NCBI GenBank assembly: GCA_964495805.1
Contig: CAZBWV010000077.1
Coordinates: 1-45,501, forward strand
Source: JALXCH01 sp964495805
GTDB taxonomy: Bacteria > Calditrichota > Calditrichia > RBG-13-44-9
Length of the DNA: 45,501 bases
Direction of reading: 5' to 3'
Shown here one piece after another: positions 7,818 through 16,900 of this stretch. Both the position numbers and the translations under genes were made by a program. The notes below the pieces were generated by a model. It was not told the DNA's origin. It searched no databases and was given only the letters and a program-made list of their open reading frames with translations. Positions within the stretch are counted from its first letter, which is position 1. Each line of letters begins with the position of its first letter.

Positions 7818-8906
7818 ATGAGTACGCTGGTGATTTTTCTGGGAGCACTATCTCTGTACGGGTATTTTGTTTTTTACCTATGGCGAGGTCTCCATCTGGC
7901 ACAGCGCCATCAGCCTGATCTGGAGGCCGTCCCTTCCACCCATTTTTCTATCGTCATAGCTGCCCACAACGAAGAGGACCAGATTCCGAACACAATTGCT
8001 TCGCTGGTTAACCAGAGCTATCCGACGGACCAGTACGAAATTATTCTTTCTGCCGATCGCTGCACCGACCAAACAGTGGAACGTGCTCGTCAGGCAGCCG
8101 GGAAATTCCCGAATTTTACCGTGCTCAATATTAAGGAACATCCGGAGCATTTCGCTCCCAAGAAGTTTGCCCTGGAGCAAGCAATTAAACAGGCACGATT
8201 TTCCACCATTGTGGCTATGGATGCCGATTGCCAGGCATCGCAGGATTATTTGACTACTCTGAACCATTATTTTACTGCCGGAGCCCAGGTGGTACTCAAT
8301 ATTCCCAAAGTCCGTCTGCAGCGGAGCATTCTTCACCGCTATCTGTTACCCGAACGTCTGCTTACCTGGGGCATTGCCACCGCAGCAACGGGTTGGCAAA
8401 AACCGTTTCTGGCATTTGGCGGGAGCTGGGCGTACACCCTGGAGGCACTAAAGCGGGCGGGTGGATTCCGGGAGATTGCCCATTCCCTGAGTGGTGACGA
8501 TGACCTTCTAATCGCCCGAATGGCTCGCACCGGAGCAACCGTCCGGGTATGTCTGAATCCTCGCGGATGGGTGCTCACCGACCTGCCTACCACCTGGAGG
8601 GCATTTGTGCGCCAGCGCCGCCGACACCACTCCGCAGGGAAAATGTATCCCTTCCGGGTGCAAGTGGGCTACGCGCTTTTTCACCTGAGCAACTTGATGA
8701 TATGGATAAGTCCATTGTTTGCTTCTACCGGATTCCTGCTGCTCGGAATTAAATTCCTTGCCGATTATTGGATGCTCACAATCCTGGCCCGGCTCTTCCG
8801 GGAAACGGTGAATATTCTCTCCTTTCTCATTTTTGAACCCGGGTATTTACTTCATCATCTTCTGGTTGCTCCCAGCGGATTTCTGGGTAAAATCCGCTGG
8901 AAATAA
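7818..8906 (+). CDS. Membrane-bound family 2 glycosyltransferase
   Basis: A 362-residue GT2 enzyme. An N-terminal transmembrane segment (1-22) precedes the catalytic GT-A domain with IVIAAHNEE (46-53), the metal-binding DAD (135-137), GDDDLL near residue 222 and a QRRRHH segment at the position of the QxxRW motif of processive synthases. Two or three hydrophobic segments follow (about 285-345), so the active site faces the cytoplasm. Likely roles are glycolipid or surface polysaccharide assembly; donor and acceptor are not known. It is co-transcribed with nadK, whose product has no obvious link to it. Confidence 0.87.
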   Translation: MSTLVIFLGALSLYGYFVFYLWRGLHLAQRHQPDLEAVPSTHFSIVIAAHNEEDQIPNTIASLVNQSYPTDQYEIILSADRCTDQTVERARQAAGKFPNFTVLNIKEHPEHFAPKKFALEQAIKQARFSTIVAMDADCQASQDYLTTLNHYFTAGAQVVLNIPKVRLQRSILHRYLLPERLLTWGIATAATGWQKPFLAFGGSWAYTLEALKRAGGFREIAHSLSGDDDLLIARMARTGATVRVCLNPRGWVLTDLPTTWRAFVRQRRRHHSAGKMYPFRVQVGYALFHLSNLMIWISPLFASTGFLLLGIKFLADYWMLTILARLFRETVNILSFLIFEPGYLLHHLLVAPSGFLGKIRWK

Positions 8907-9462
8907 CCATCATCGGGTGACGGGCAACAAATTGCTCCTTCTAAAATTCCATCGTTGCTACTTTTCCACCTTACGTTCTGTTTACAGATTTTCCCAGATT
9001 TTCCACAACTTTCAGATTCATTGCCAAAGTATTCCGACTTCTCCGGATTGTTCAGGATCACTTTCGTTTGAGAATACCCATTGTTTATACCCAATAATTC
9101 ATACATCGACTTTCCCGCTTACCGGAACTCTTTCTGGCAGATGTTTATCTAATTATTATTCACTTTCCTCACTCCATATCCTCCGGAACAGGAACCGTAT
9201 AGAGTGGTAAAATAAAAAGTTATGTGTTTTTAAATTGTTGCACAAATTTGTCAACGAGAAACAACGAGTCATTGAATTATTCTATATTCAAACTCCGTAT
9301 TGATGGGTAATTGCATAAAAGGGAAAAATTCCGTGATGAAATCTCATCTTGTGGTTTCAATCACATTTTTTTACTATTTTTTCCATACTCTGTATTTGCA
9401 GTATTGTTTAAGAAAAATATCTATTATATTTCACATTGAAAAATAAATCGGAGAGCATTCAT
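8907..9462 (+). other. Gene-free A/T-rich stretch before the envelope cluster
   Basis: No credible coding frame, tRNA or strong hairpin was found. Frames here are low in complexity and lack ribosome sites. The last 70 bases include TTGTTT and TATATT boxes, but at a poor spacing of 15, so I do not call a promoter, although one must exist for the gene at 9463. Confidence 0.6.
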
Positions 9463-10623
9463 ATGAAGCGTATTTTTACGGGATTGTTTCTTCTCTTCTC
9501 CCTTGTCCTTTTTAACCATCCGTTCGCCCAGGTCGATCAGCTTTCGATTGATTTACATCTGTTTAATCCCAATGCTCAGGTGTTTTATGTGGGCGATCTG
9601 GGCTTTACCGGATTCGGGAGTGTTCCCAATATTTTCACCATCACGCTACAAAACAACGGAACCCAACCCGTTCGGGTGCAAATTCACTTTTACATGCGTC
9701 TCAATCAGGCTACCATTGCAGATGCCTATTCCAATGAATTCATGCTTCCACCGGGAACATTTAGCTTTACCAGCAGCGAGTTAAACACGGGAAGTGTTAA
9801 CATCGGGGGAACCCAGGTTGAAGTACAAAACTACAACATCTCGTTCGATCAGATCGAAAATCTGGAGAATCAGATTCTGGCTACCGGACGGCTACCGGCA
9901 GGTCAGTACGAGTTTTTCGTGGAGCTAATTCCCATCGATGATTCCGGCAGCCCGCTTCCGCCCATTCCCGATCCCAACAACAATGATAATATCATGACCA
10001 TTACCAACCCCACCACACTGGAACCGCTCTACCCGGGAACCCGGGTAACCCAGAACACGCTGCTGGAGGTTCCCACCCCCTTCCCCTACTTCATGTGGCA
10101 ATCGGATGCTTATCTGTTTAATTTGTTTGTTTTCGAAAAATACCCCAGCGATGAATCGGTGCAGGATGTGCTCTCTCATGAACCGGTTTTACACATCGAA
10201 GGATATCCCAACCAGATTTACCAGTATCCCACTGACCCCTCGCCACAGGAATATTTCGACAATAATGGTAATCGGGTCGGGCAGAGTGTGGTAATCCGGA
10301 TGCTCGAACCGGGAAAGATTTACTACTGGTACGTCCAGGCGATTATCTTCACCGGCTCCGGCCAGCAAACACTGGACAGCGATGTGTATCAATTCAAAGT
10401 AGCCGATACGGAACAATCCTCTATCAACTCCCAGATGATTCTAAACTACCTGCAGCAAATTTTAGGAAGGCGCTATGAAGAGGTGATGCAACAGCTCACC
10501 AATTTTTCTCCTACCGGAAATATTTTACTCAACGGCACACCTGTGGAGATTGATGCTTTAATGAACCTCATCAACAAACTGAATCAAAACAAAGCAACCA
10601 TCGAAAATGTGTTTGTGGAATAA
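9463..10623 (+). CDS. Secreted protein of unknown function, first gene of envelope cluster
   Basis: I do not recognise this 386-residue protein. It has a signal peptide (1 to about 22, ending near FAQ), an N-terminal beta-rich domain that reads like an immunoglobulin-type sandwich (FTITLQNNGTQPVRVQI), a Pro/Asn-rich middle (PPIPDPNNND) and a later segment ending in KIYYWYVQA that resembles a fibronectin type III strand. A helical tail closes it. The frame extends upstream to 9436, but CGGAGAG seven bases before the ATG at 9463 and the signal peptide fix the start. The FecR-domain gene follows after 15 bases, so both belong to one operon, probably a cell-surface or periplasmic unit. Confidence 0.75.
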   Translation: MKRIFTGLFLLFSLVLFNHPFAQVDQLSIDLHLFNPNAQVFYVGDLGFTGFGSVPNIFTITLQNNGTQPVRVQIHFYMRLNQATIADAYSNEFMLPPGTFSFTSSELNTGSVNIGGTQVEVQNYNISFDQIENLENQILATGRLPAGQYEFFVELIPIDDSGSPLPPIPDPNNNDNIMTITNPTTLEPLYPGTRVTQNTLLEVPTPFPYFMWQSDAYLFNLFVFEKYPSDESVQDVLSHEPVLHIEGYPNQIYQYPTDPSPQEYFDNNGNRVGQSVVIRMLEPGKIYYWYVQAIIFTGSGQQTLDSDVYQFKVADTEQSSINSQMILNYLQQILGRRYEEVMQQLTNFSPTGNILLNGTPVEIDALMNLINKLNQNKATIENVFVE

Positions 10624-10638
10624 TCAAGTGAGGCCAAC

Positions 10639-11319
10639 ATGGTAACGAAAAGAATGCTTCTGGCAATTGTTCTCTTTTTATTTTCCGTGTCCCTGGTTCT
10701 GGCGTCCGATCCGGTCGCCGTGGTGGTAAAAAGCAGGGGAAAGGTTTTTCTGTATCCCCAAAAATCCAACAAATCCCGGCTGGTGAAAAAGGGACAGGTG
10801 TTATATAGCGGGGACAAAATTCGCACATCAGCCGCTTCCTCCTGCGCCATTAAATTCATCGACGATAAAAGTTTGTTGCGGGTAAAAGAAAGCTCCAGTT
10901 GTATTATTGAGGGCAAACGGGTGAACAAGGCAATTAACAAAAACATTGTGGTAGAAGTGGGTAGTTTTTTTGCCAGTCTCTTTAAACAGCGTGGAAGATT
11001 CACCGTGACCACCCCCACCTCCGTCGCATCGGTGAAAGGGACTCAGTTCTGGATTATTCAAATGGGAGATGGGCGCACGGTGTATATTGGCATCGAAGGG
11101 CTGGTGGATCTGGCGAACGACGCCGGACGGGTGCTGTTGCGTTCCGGACAAACAGCCATTTACAGCTCCAGAACTCAGCTACCGGAAATCCGGTTAACCC
11201 ACGAAGGCGAAATTCCGCCTATGAACGATGGGCAAGAAAGGTTGAAAACACTGGAAATTGAATTTAAAGACGCTATCGGACAGAAGAAAAAATTGAGAAT
11301 CGATTACAAAGAACACTAA
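10639..11319 (+). CDS. Exported FecR-domain protein
   Basis: A 226-residue protein with a signal peptide (1-22, ending LASDP) and a FecR domain: a beta-rich stretch (about 24-110) then the family core TPTSVASVKGTQFWI (about 123-138). In FecR itself this domain sits in the periplasm and transmits a receptor signal to an anti-sigma partner. Here there is no transmembrane helix beyond the signal and no sigma factor nearby, so this is the free-standing secreted kind often linked to CHASE2 cyclases. The role is inferred as a periplasmic or surface binding module. Confidence 0.85.
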   Translation: MVTKRMLLAIVLFLFSVSLVLASDPVAVVVKSRGKVFLYPQKSNKSRLVKKGQVLYSGDKIRTSAASSCAIKFIDDKSLLRVKESSSCIIEGKRVNKAINKNIVVEVGSFFASLFKQRGRFTVTTPTSVASVKGTQFWIIQMGDGRTVYIGIEGLVDLANDAGRVLLRSGQTAIYSSRTQLPEIRLTHEGEIPPMNDGQERLKTLEIEFKDAIGQKKKLRIDYKEH

Positions 11320-11390
11320 AATTGCTTATATTCAAATTGAGGAAACGGGTCTAAGTAAATCTTATATTTCGAATTTATACGGAGAAGTTC

Positions 11391-13769
11391 ATGCTCCAGG
11401 TTAAAAAGATTTTCGTGGTTATATTCATCTTGCTGGTTTTCTCCCACTTGTTTGCCCGATACGGAGTTGAAATTGAATTCTCCTCAAAAAAACTTATTTC
11501 CCGGGGTCATACCCTCCCTCTCAAAATTTCCATCTCTAACTTTTCCGGTGTCCCCATTCGAGAGGTTCAGGTTCTGTACCGATTTTCCGGAGAAACCCGC
11601 TTCAAAGCGCTTCCCATGAAAAACGAAGGGTTTACCTATCTGGCTCAGATTGATCTTCCCGATGAAGAATCCGGTCTGGTGGAATACTATTTTGGCATTC
11701 GCTACATGGACGAGAAGGTGGAATATTACCCCGCTCGGGCGCCGGAAATGCACCTATATCGTACTGCCTACAAACAAACGCAGGACTACAGCGACCAGAT
11801 TGTGATTATCAGTCCGGAACCAAACGAGCAGATTTTCTCTGACGATATCGTCATCACGGCTTCTTTTGCCGCTTTTGCGGACAAGGTGGATCCGGAAAAA
11901 ACGCGGCTTTACCTGGACACCTGGGATATTTCCCGCTATCTGGCTCGCTACGCGGATTTTATTTCATTTGCTCCGCGCAAGGTTCCGCCCGGAAAACATA
12001 AAATCCGCCTGGAACTGTACGACGATGCCGGAAATCTGATCGCCAGCCGGGAATGGCTGTTTACCGCCTTGCAGAGCCGGGGCGGACAGAAAACCGAATC
12101 AATGCTTACCATGCAGGGACGCCTCTTTGCCGAAGCGCGCCACGAAAATTTACAGGCTGGCGAGTTCGAACGGGACTACAATCAGGCTGGCATGCAACTG
12201 CGGGGGAGTTACCAGATGTTCAAATTTGGTGGCCGGGTGTACTTCAGCAATCAGGAGAAAAGCTACCTCCAGCCGGTTAACCGCTACTCGGGGTATGCCC
12301 GAATGGATTTCTGGAACCATCGATACGTCAAAGTGGAATTCGGCGATGCTTACCCCACACTCAATCCCTATATCCTGCAAAATATTTTTGTACGCGGGAT
12401 TCATGGCGATTTGCATCTAAAATTTTTTAATATGGAACTTATTTCGGGGAATACACTCCGGGCGCTGGAAGGCACCGGAACCATCGACGAAAACGGTCGT
12501 CCCGAAGTTACCCGCCCGGGCACTTACCGAAGGAACATTCTGGCAGTGCGTCCCAGTTTTGGGGCGGGCACCAACTTTCAGCTGGGTTTTACCTTCTTGA
12601 AGGGAATTGATGACACCACCAGCATTCAATTCGGTACGGAGCCCAAAGAGAATGCTGCGGCGGGCGCTGACCTGTTCCTGAGTCTGGACCAACAGCGAAT
12701 CGTGTTCGAAGGAAGCATGAATGCCAGTTCGTATAACCGCAACATTTCCGGTGGTAGCATCCCCTTCGATTCCATCCAGGCAATCAACCCCGATCTGGAC
12801 GAATCGTATCGTAAATATTATGACTTCCAGAAAAAATTCATCACCGTCAATCAATACCTGGTGATGATTCCCGGCAAAGCGTACTTTGCCCGATTACGGC
12901 TCCGCTACTTTAACAATAACCTGAACCTGACTTATGAATCGGTGGATGAGGATTATCACAGCCTGGGTCAACCCTATCTGCTGCGAGATAATCGGGGGTT
13001 CCACATTGCCGACAACATTCATCTGTTCCATAATCAGGCCTTTCTGACAGTGGGATACCGAAAATACCATAACAACTTGCAGGAGACCAAAGCGTCCACG
13101 ACCAATATTCAGAGCATTTACGCCAATCTGGCTTACTACCCGTTAAGCAATCTTCCAGAAATTATGATTGGCTTTCATAGCTATCAGCGGAAGAATGACA
13201 TCCCGGTGGACTCGCTGGATTCTCCGCTCAATCGACCGGAAGACAATAAAACCACCTCCATTAACTTTTCCACCGGCTATCAGTTCGGCTTTTTAAATTT
13301 AAGCCACCGGATTGGAATGAACCTCTCCAATTATAAGCGAAACGATATTTTTAAATATGCCGAAAGTAACTCCAACTATCTAAATCTTAATTTGCGCACC
13401 GATTTTCAATTCCCTTTACGGACGAATCTGGAATTTGTGCTTCAACAAACGGAATCCGGAAAGGAAAGCGACCGTGCCAGTACATTGGACGTAACCACTT
13501 ACGGTGTGTCTCTGGAATACACGTTCCGGGAACTGCTTACCCACGATCGTCTCGTTCTGCGCGCACTGGCCCGGCACAGCCAGCTGGAAAACATTTACAA
13601 AATTTCCCAGATTGATGTTCGGTACAACCGGAATTACTTCTCATTCCGACTCAATTATTCCGTGCCCCATTTTGGGAGTCTGGGACTGCTGGCAGACTTC
13701 ATTCATTACACCGGTGACCGGAGCAAACAGGATCGCATCTTTTCAGTGCGCTACGACCTGAATTTCTAA
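11391..13769 (+). CDS. Large outer-membrane beta-barrel protein, function unknown
   Basis: A 792-residue protein with a signal peptide (1-23, ending LFAR). Residues 24-130 look like a beta-sandwich, and a second sandwich (about 135-225) carries an 'HKIRLELYDDAGN' type strand. From about 235 to the end the pattern is alternating aromatic/polar strands typical of a large barrel, ending VRYDLNF with the C-terminal Phe expected by the BAM machinery. There is no TonB box or plug. The start has GGAGAAG seven bases upstream. It follows the FecR gene by 71 bases and precedes the cyclase. No family assignment can be given. Confidence 0.72.
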   Translation: MLQVKKIFVVIFILLVFSHLFARYGVEIEFSSKKLISRGHTLPLKISISNFSGVPIREVQVLYRFSGETRFKALPMKNEGFTYLAQIDLPDEESGLVEYYFGIRYMDEKVEYYPARAPEMHLYRTAYKQTQDYSDQIVIISPEPNEQIFSDDIVITASFAAFADKVDPEKTRLYLDTWDISRYLARYADFISFAPRKVPPGKHKIRLELYDDAGNLIASREWLFTALQSRGGQKTESMLTMQGRLFAEARHENLQAGEFERDYNQAGMQLRGSYQMFKFGGRVYFSNQEKSYLQPVNRYSGYARMDFWNHRYVKVEFGDAYPTLNPYILQNIFVRGIHGDLHLKFFNMELISGNTLRALEGTGTIDENGRPEVTRPGTYRRNILAVRPSFGAGTNFQLGFTFLKGIDDTTSIQFGTEPKENAAAGADLFLSLDQQRIVFEGSMNASSYNRNISGGSIPFDSIQAINPDLDESYRKYYDFQKKFITVNQYLVMIPGKAYFARLRLRYFNNNLNLTYESVDEDYHSLGQPYLLRDNRGFHIADNIHLFHNQAFLTVGYRKYHNNLQETKASTTNIQSIYANLAYYPLSNLPEIMIGFHSYQRKNDIPVDSLDSPLNRPEDNKTTSINFSTGYQFGFLNLSHRIGMNLSNYKRNDIFKYAESNSNYLNLNLRTDFQFPLRTNLEFVLQQTESGKESDRASTLDVTTYGVSLEYTFRELLTHDRLVLRALARHSQLENIYKISQIDVRYNRNYFSFRLNYSVPHFGSLGLLADFIHYTGDRSKQDRIFSVRYDLNF

Positions 13770-13925
13770 TTCCGTGTGAATCATCCAAAATCCCGTTTGG
13801 TTCCATGGATTGGCAATTCACCAAAAGAAACGGAGGGATGATTACTTTAACCAAAGCGGATCCATCTGTTCGAACCATCAGGCAATTACTTGGGGTGTCT
13901 CATTTTTAAAAGCAATTCAGGATTT

Positions 13926-16052
13926 ATGAAAAAACACCGCACATATCTGGTTATTCTGGGAATTAGCGGAGCGATTTTTTTGCTGGTTCTGATGATCCGG
14001 TTACTTCCCGCAGTACGAGCTCTGGAATTAAAAACCATCGATTGGCGATTCCACTGGCGGGGGGTGGAAAGCGTGGAAGATTCGCCAATTGTTATCGTAA
14101 GTATCGACGATCAATCGTTCCAGTCCCTTCCGGACCGCTGGCCCTGGCCCCGCTATTATTATGCCCATGTGATTGAGAATTTGACCCGTGCCGGTGCCCG
14201 GGTGATAGGTCTGGATGTGATGCTGGACATCCCTGATCGCTATGGTTTCGAAAGCGACCAGAAACTGGCCGAAGCCATTCGCCATTCCGGTAAAGTGGTA
14301 CTTACCGGAAAGATTGAAGAACGATCCTCTGCCGGAAGGTACCGAAATTTCCAGTTTGTCGTAAAACCCATCCCCGCCCTTTTAGCGGCGGACAGCACCT
14401 GGGGGACCATTGCCATCAAAGCGGATGCGGACGGCATTTATCGACGCTATTTTGTGGTCCAACCCGCTGAAGATGGGTTGTATCCTTCTTTCGGACTTCA
14501 GATTGTTAAAAAATATCTTGATATTCCCCGGGACGAACCCGTTCAGGTTCACTCCGGAGGCATCTCTTTGAAATCGCTTTTCGTACCGCTTTTCAGCGAC
14601 GGATTGATGATGATTAATTTTGCCGGTCCGGCGCAGACGTTCCCTTACTACTCTTTCGAATCGGTCATCGACGACGAAGACTTTGATCTGGCTGATGATG
14701 CGGATTTAAATTACTTTTCCACCACCTTGCTTCCGGAAGGCGTGTTTAAAGACAAAATTGTACTGATTGGTTCCACCGTTCCGGAGTTGCACGACAATTT
14801 TCCCACTCCGTTTCTCACTTTTCAGGATACTGAGGGACGCTTTCAGGAAGCCGAAATGCCGGGTGTGGAAATTCACGCCAACGCCATCCGCACCATGCTC
14901 ACCGGCCGATACTTTCGGCCCTTCCCCCACACGCTGTATCTGATCTTGCTGTTCGCTCTGATTGTGCTCACCTACCTCATCGTTTTCCGTGTGTCCACTC
15001 TATGGGGCATTGTAATAACTCTGGGGCTTATTCTTCTTTACAACATACTACAGTTTTTTCTATTCGCCGGTCCGCGCATCATCATGGAAATGGGAGCACC
15101 AACCACCGCTCTGTTCCTGAGCTTTGTCGCCAGCAATCTGCACCAGTACATCATTACCCAGCGCGAGAAAAAAATGATTGTAGGGGCATTTGCCCGATTT
15201 GTGCCGGAGAAAGTGGTGAAGGAACTTTTGCAGCATCCGGAAAAATTGCAATTGGGGGGCGAAGAGCGTTTCCTAACCGTACTGTTTATTGATCTGGCAA
15301 ACTTTACCTCCACCTCCGAAAAGCTGAAACCAGCCGAGCTGGTGAATCTGATTAATTACTATCTGACCGAAATGACCGATATCATCCTGAAATATGACGG
15401 AATTATTGACAAATACGAAGGGGATGCCATCATGGCGGAATTCGGAGCTCCGGTTTATTTTGAAGACCACGCTCTGAAAGCCTGCCATGCTGCACTGGAA
15501 ATGAACCGCCGGTTGAAACAACTGGACCTCTCCCGCTTTAAAGGGGTGGTGAACCAGCTAAGCTGCCGTATCGGCATCAACAGCGGGAATATGATTGTAG
15601 GTAACATGGGATCGCGAAATGTGTTCGATTACACGGTGATGGGCGATTCGGTAAATCTGGCTTCCCGCCTGGAAGGTGCCAACAAAGCCTATGGTACCAG
15701 CATTATGATTAGTGAGGAGACCAACAACCTGGTCAAAGAGGAATTCATCACCCGGGAACTGGATTTAATTCGGGTAAAGGGTCGCCAGCAACCGGTGAAG
15801 GTCTTTGAGCTCATCGCCTGGAGAAAAGAAAAAATCCCGGAAAATTTAACTGCCATGCTCCCCGTTTTCCACACCGGGTTGCGATATTATCAGCATCAGG
15901 AATGGAAAAAAGCGGTCGAGTGCTTTCGCTACTGCCTGGAAGTGGTTCCCGACGACGGTCCCTCCCGGGTGTTTCTGAAACGCATCAAATACTTTCTGCA
16001 CAACCCGCCGCCATCGGATTGGGACGGCGTGTACACCATGCAGAGCAAATAA
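13926..16052 (+). CDS. CHASE2-domain class III adenylate cyclase
   Basis: A 708-residue receptor cyclase likely making cAMP. An N-terminal helix (about 8-27) is followed by a periplasmic CHASE2 sensor domain (about 30-330; SIDDQSF, WPWPR, GLDVML), three transmembrane helices (about 335-410), and a cyclase domain (about 445-625). Metal-binding aspartates are in FIDLANFTS and YEGDAIMAEF; DKYEGD supplies the adenine-selecting Lys, and YTVMGDSVNLASRLE has Thr at the second selectivity site plus the transition-state Asn and Arg. A TPR-like tail follows. The frame extends to a TTG at 13890; the ATG at 13926, five bases after AGG, is preferred. It is the last gene of the secreted/FecR/barrel cluster. 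Confidence 0.92.
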   Translation: MKKHRTYLVILGISGAIFLLVLMIRLLPAVRALELKTIDWRFHWRGVESVEDSPIVIVSIDDQSFQSLPDRWPWPRYYYAHVIENLTRAGARVIGLDVMLDIPDRYGFESDQKLAEAIRHSGKVVLTGKIEERSSAGRYRNFQFVVKPIPALLAADSTWGTIAIKADADGIYRRYFVVQPAEDGLYPSFGLQIVKKYLDIPRDEPVQVHSGGISLKSLFVPLFSDGLMMINFAGPAQTFPYYSFESVIDDEDFDLADDADLNYFSTTLLPEGVFKDKIVLIGSTVPELHDNFPTPFLTFQDTEGRFQEAEMPGVEIHANAIRTMLTGRYFRPFPHTLYLILLFALIVLTYLIVFRVSTLWGIVITLGLILLYNILQFFLFAGPRIIMEMGAPTTALFLSFVASNLHQYIITQREKKMIVGAFARFVPEKVVKELLQHPEKLQLGGEERFLTVLFIDLANFTSTSEKLKPAELVNLINYYLTEMTDIILKYDGIIDKYEGDAIMAEFGAPVYFEDHALKACHAALEMNRRLKQLDLSRFKGVVNQLSCRIGINSGNMIVGNMGSRNVFDYTVMGDSVNLASRLEGANKAYGTSIMISEETNNLVKEEFITRELDLIRVKGRQQPVKVFELIAWRKEKIPENLTAMLPVFHTGLRYYQHQEWKKAVECFRYCLEVVPDDGPSRVFLKRIKYFLHNPPPSDWDGVYTMQSK

Positions 16053-16119
16053 TCCGATTCCGGACTTTACAAGAGATTTAGCATTTCGATATCGGATATG
16101 CTTTTCTCTTTTCCCCTAC

Positions 16120-16794
16120 TCAGAAATAAACCGAAACGCCAAACTTCACCATATTATCAAAATTAAATTGATGTATATCCCGAGTTTCGTAGCCTATTTC
16201 CGATGAAATCTCGGAATGCAAGAAAATGTAACGAATATAAGGAGAATATTCTGCTAAAATCCCAACATTGGTATGTACAAACCATTCCCCACCAATCACT
16301 CCATTTATTCCCAACCCCCAACTATTTCCTTTACTCGTCTCACTGAGCACCGTGTGGATGGAATCTCCCTCATAGAAACGTTCTGAGGTTATATGAGACC
16401 AACCAATTTTCGCATAAGGACCAGCCCCAAGATAAAGAGAAACCTTTCCCCCGGGTTGATAATAGTGGAGAAAAATTGCATCGATTCCCAGATCAAGAAA
16501 TTTACCATTGTATTCCGTGGATCGTTTTTGGATATTTCCCGCCCGATACTCTTTGTCGTCCTCCAGTTTCTTTTGAATACCTGAGAGTGAAATACCAAAC
16601 CGAAGGGCATTGTTCTTACTCCAATGTCTCTTGGCAGAAATAGTTGTACCTTGGAATGATGTCAGTGTAAAATTTTTTGTAATCTGAAACTGAAGCGATC
16701 AGCCTCCCGGACGAATTGTACTGGCTTCTGGTTGACCTTCTTGTGAAATGCCCAGAGATACCATGAATACCCAAAAGAACATCCAGCGTTTCAT
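16120..16794 (-). pseudogene. Small outer-membrane beta-barrel gene with one in-frame TGA
   Basis: From an ATG at 16794 (GGGGGG ribosome site seven bases upstream) one frame runs 225 codons to a TGA at 16120 and is broken only by TGA at 16699-16701, codon 32. Before it is a signal peptide (MKRWMFFWVF...GISQ). After it comes SLQFQITKNFTLTSFQGTT and a complete barrel pattern (LYLGAGPYAKIGW) ending in GVSVYF with the usual terminal Phe. A Trp codon TGG would restore a continuous 224-residue protein. Since era and other genes here end in TGA, TGA is a normal stop. A nonsense mutation is most likely; sequencing error or readthrough are alternatives. Confidence 0.82.
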
Positions 16795-16840
16795 AGCTTT
16801 TCCCCCCATAATTTATTTTCATTAAAATAAAAGCAAAGAG

Positions 16841-16892
16841 GTTACCGACTCCAACATTCGGGAATCGGTAACATAAGACGTTACCGATTCCC
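16841..16892 (-). terminator. Three-copy hairpin after gdhA, likely terminator with an alternative fold
   Basis: GTTACCGA occurs at 16841 and 16880 and its complement at 16865-16872. GGGAATCGGTAAC (16860-16872) pairs perfectly with GTTACCGATTCCC (16880-16892). Alternatively 16865-16872 pairs with 16841-16848, which on the minus strand is followed by a T-rich run. The second fold looks like a terminator of gdhA; the first would prevent it. Confidence 0.65.
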
Positions 16893-16900
16893 CTGAACAA

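Noticed and set aside
8965..9015. TTTTCCACA-like sequences as possible DnaA boxes or origin
   Set aside because: One or two single-mismatch boxes only, with no dnaA, dnaN or A/T-rich unwinding layout nearby.
12417..12854. Long antisense frames within the barrel gene and other large genes
   Set aside because: They lie wholly inside convincing genes, lack ribosome sites and show biased composition expected of shadows.
13795..13880. GTTCGAACC near 13870 as a tRNA T-loop
   Set aside because: No acceptor, D or anticodon stem fits around it.
16699..16701. In-frame TGA as a selenocysteine codon
   Set aside because: No selenocysteine family is a small outer-membrane barrel, and the surrounding pattern suggests Trp at this place; no selenocysteine genes are in the window.
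16389..16900. Two minus-strand frames (16389-16610 and 16616-16900) as separate small genes or a frameshifted gene
   Set aside because: The true frame (16120+3k) is open from 16120 to 16794 except for one TGA; the others are shadows without ribosome sites or barrel pattern.
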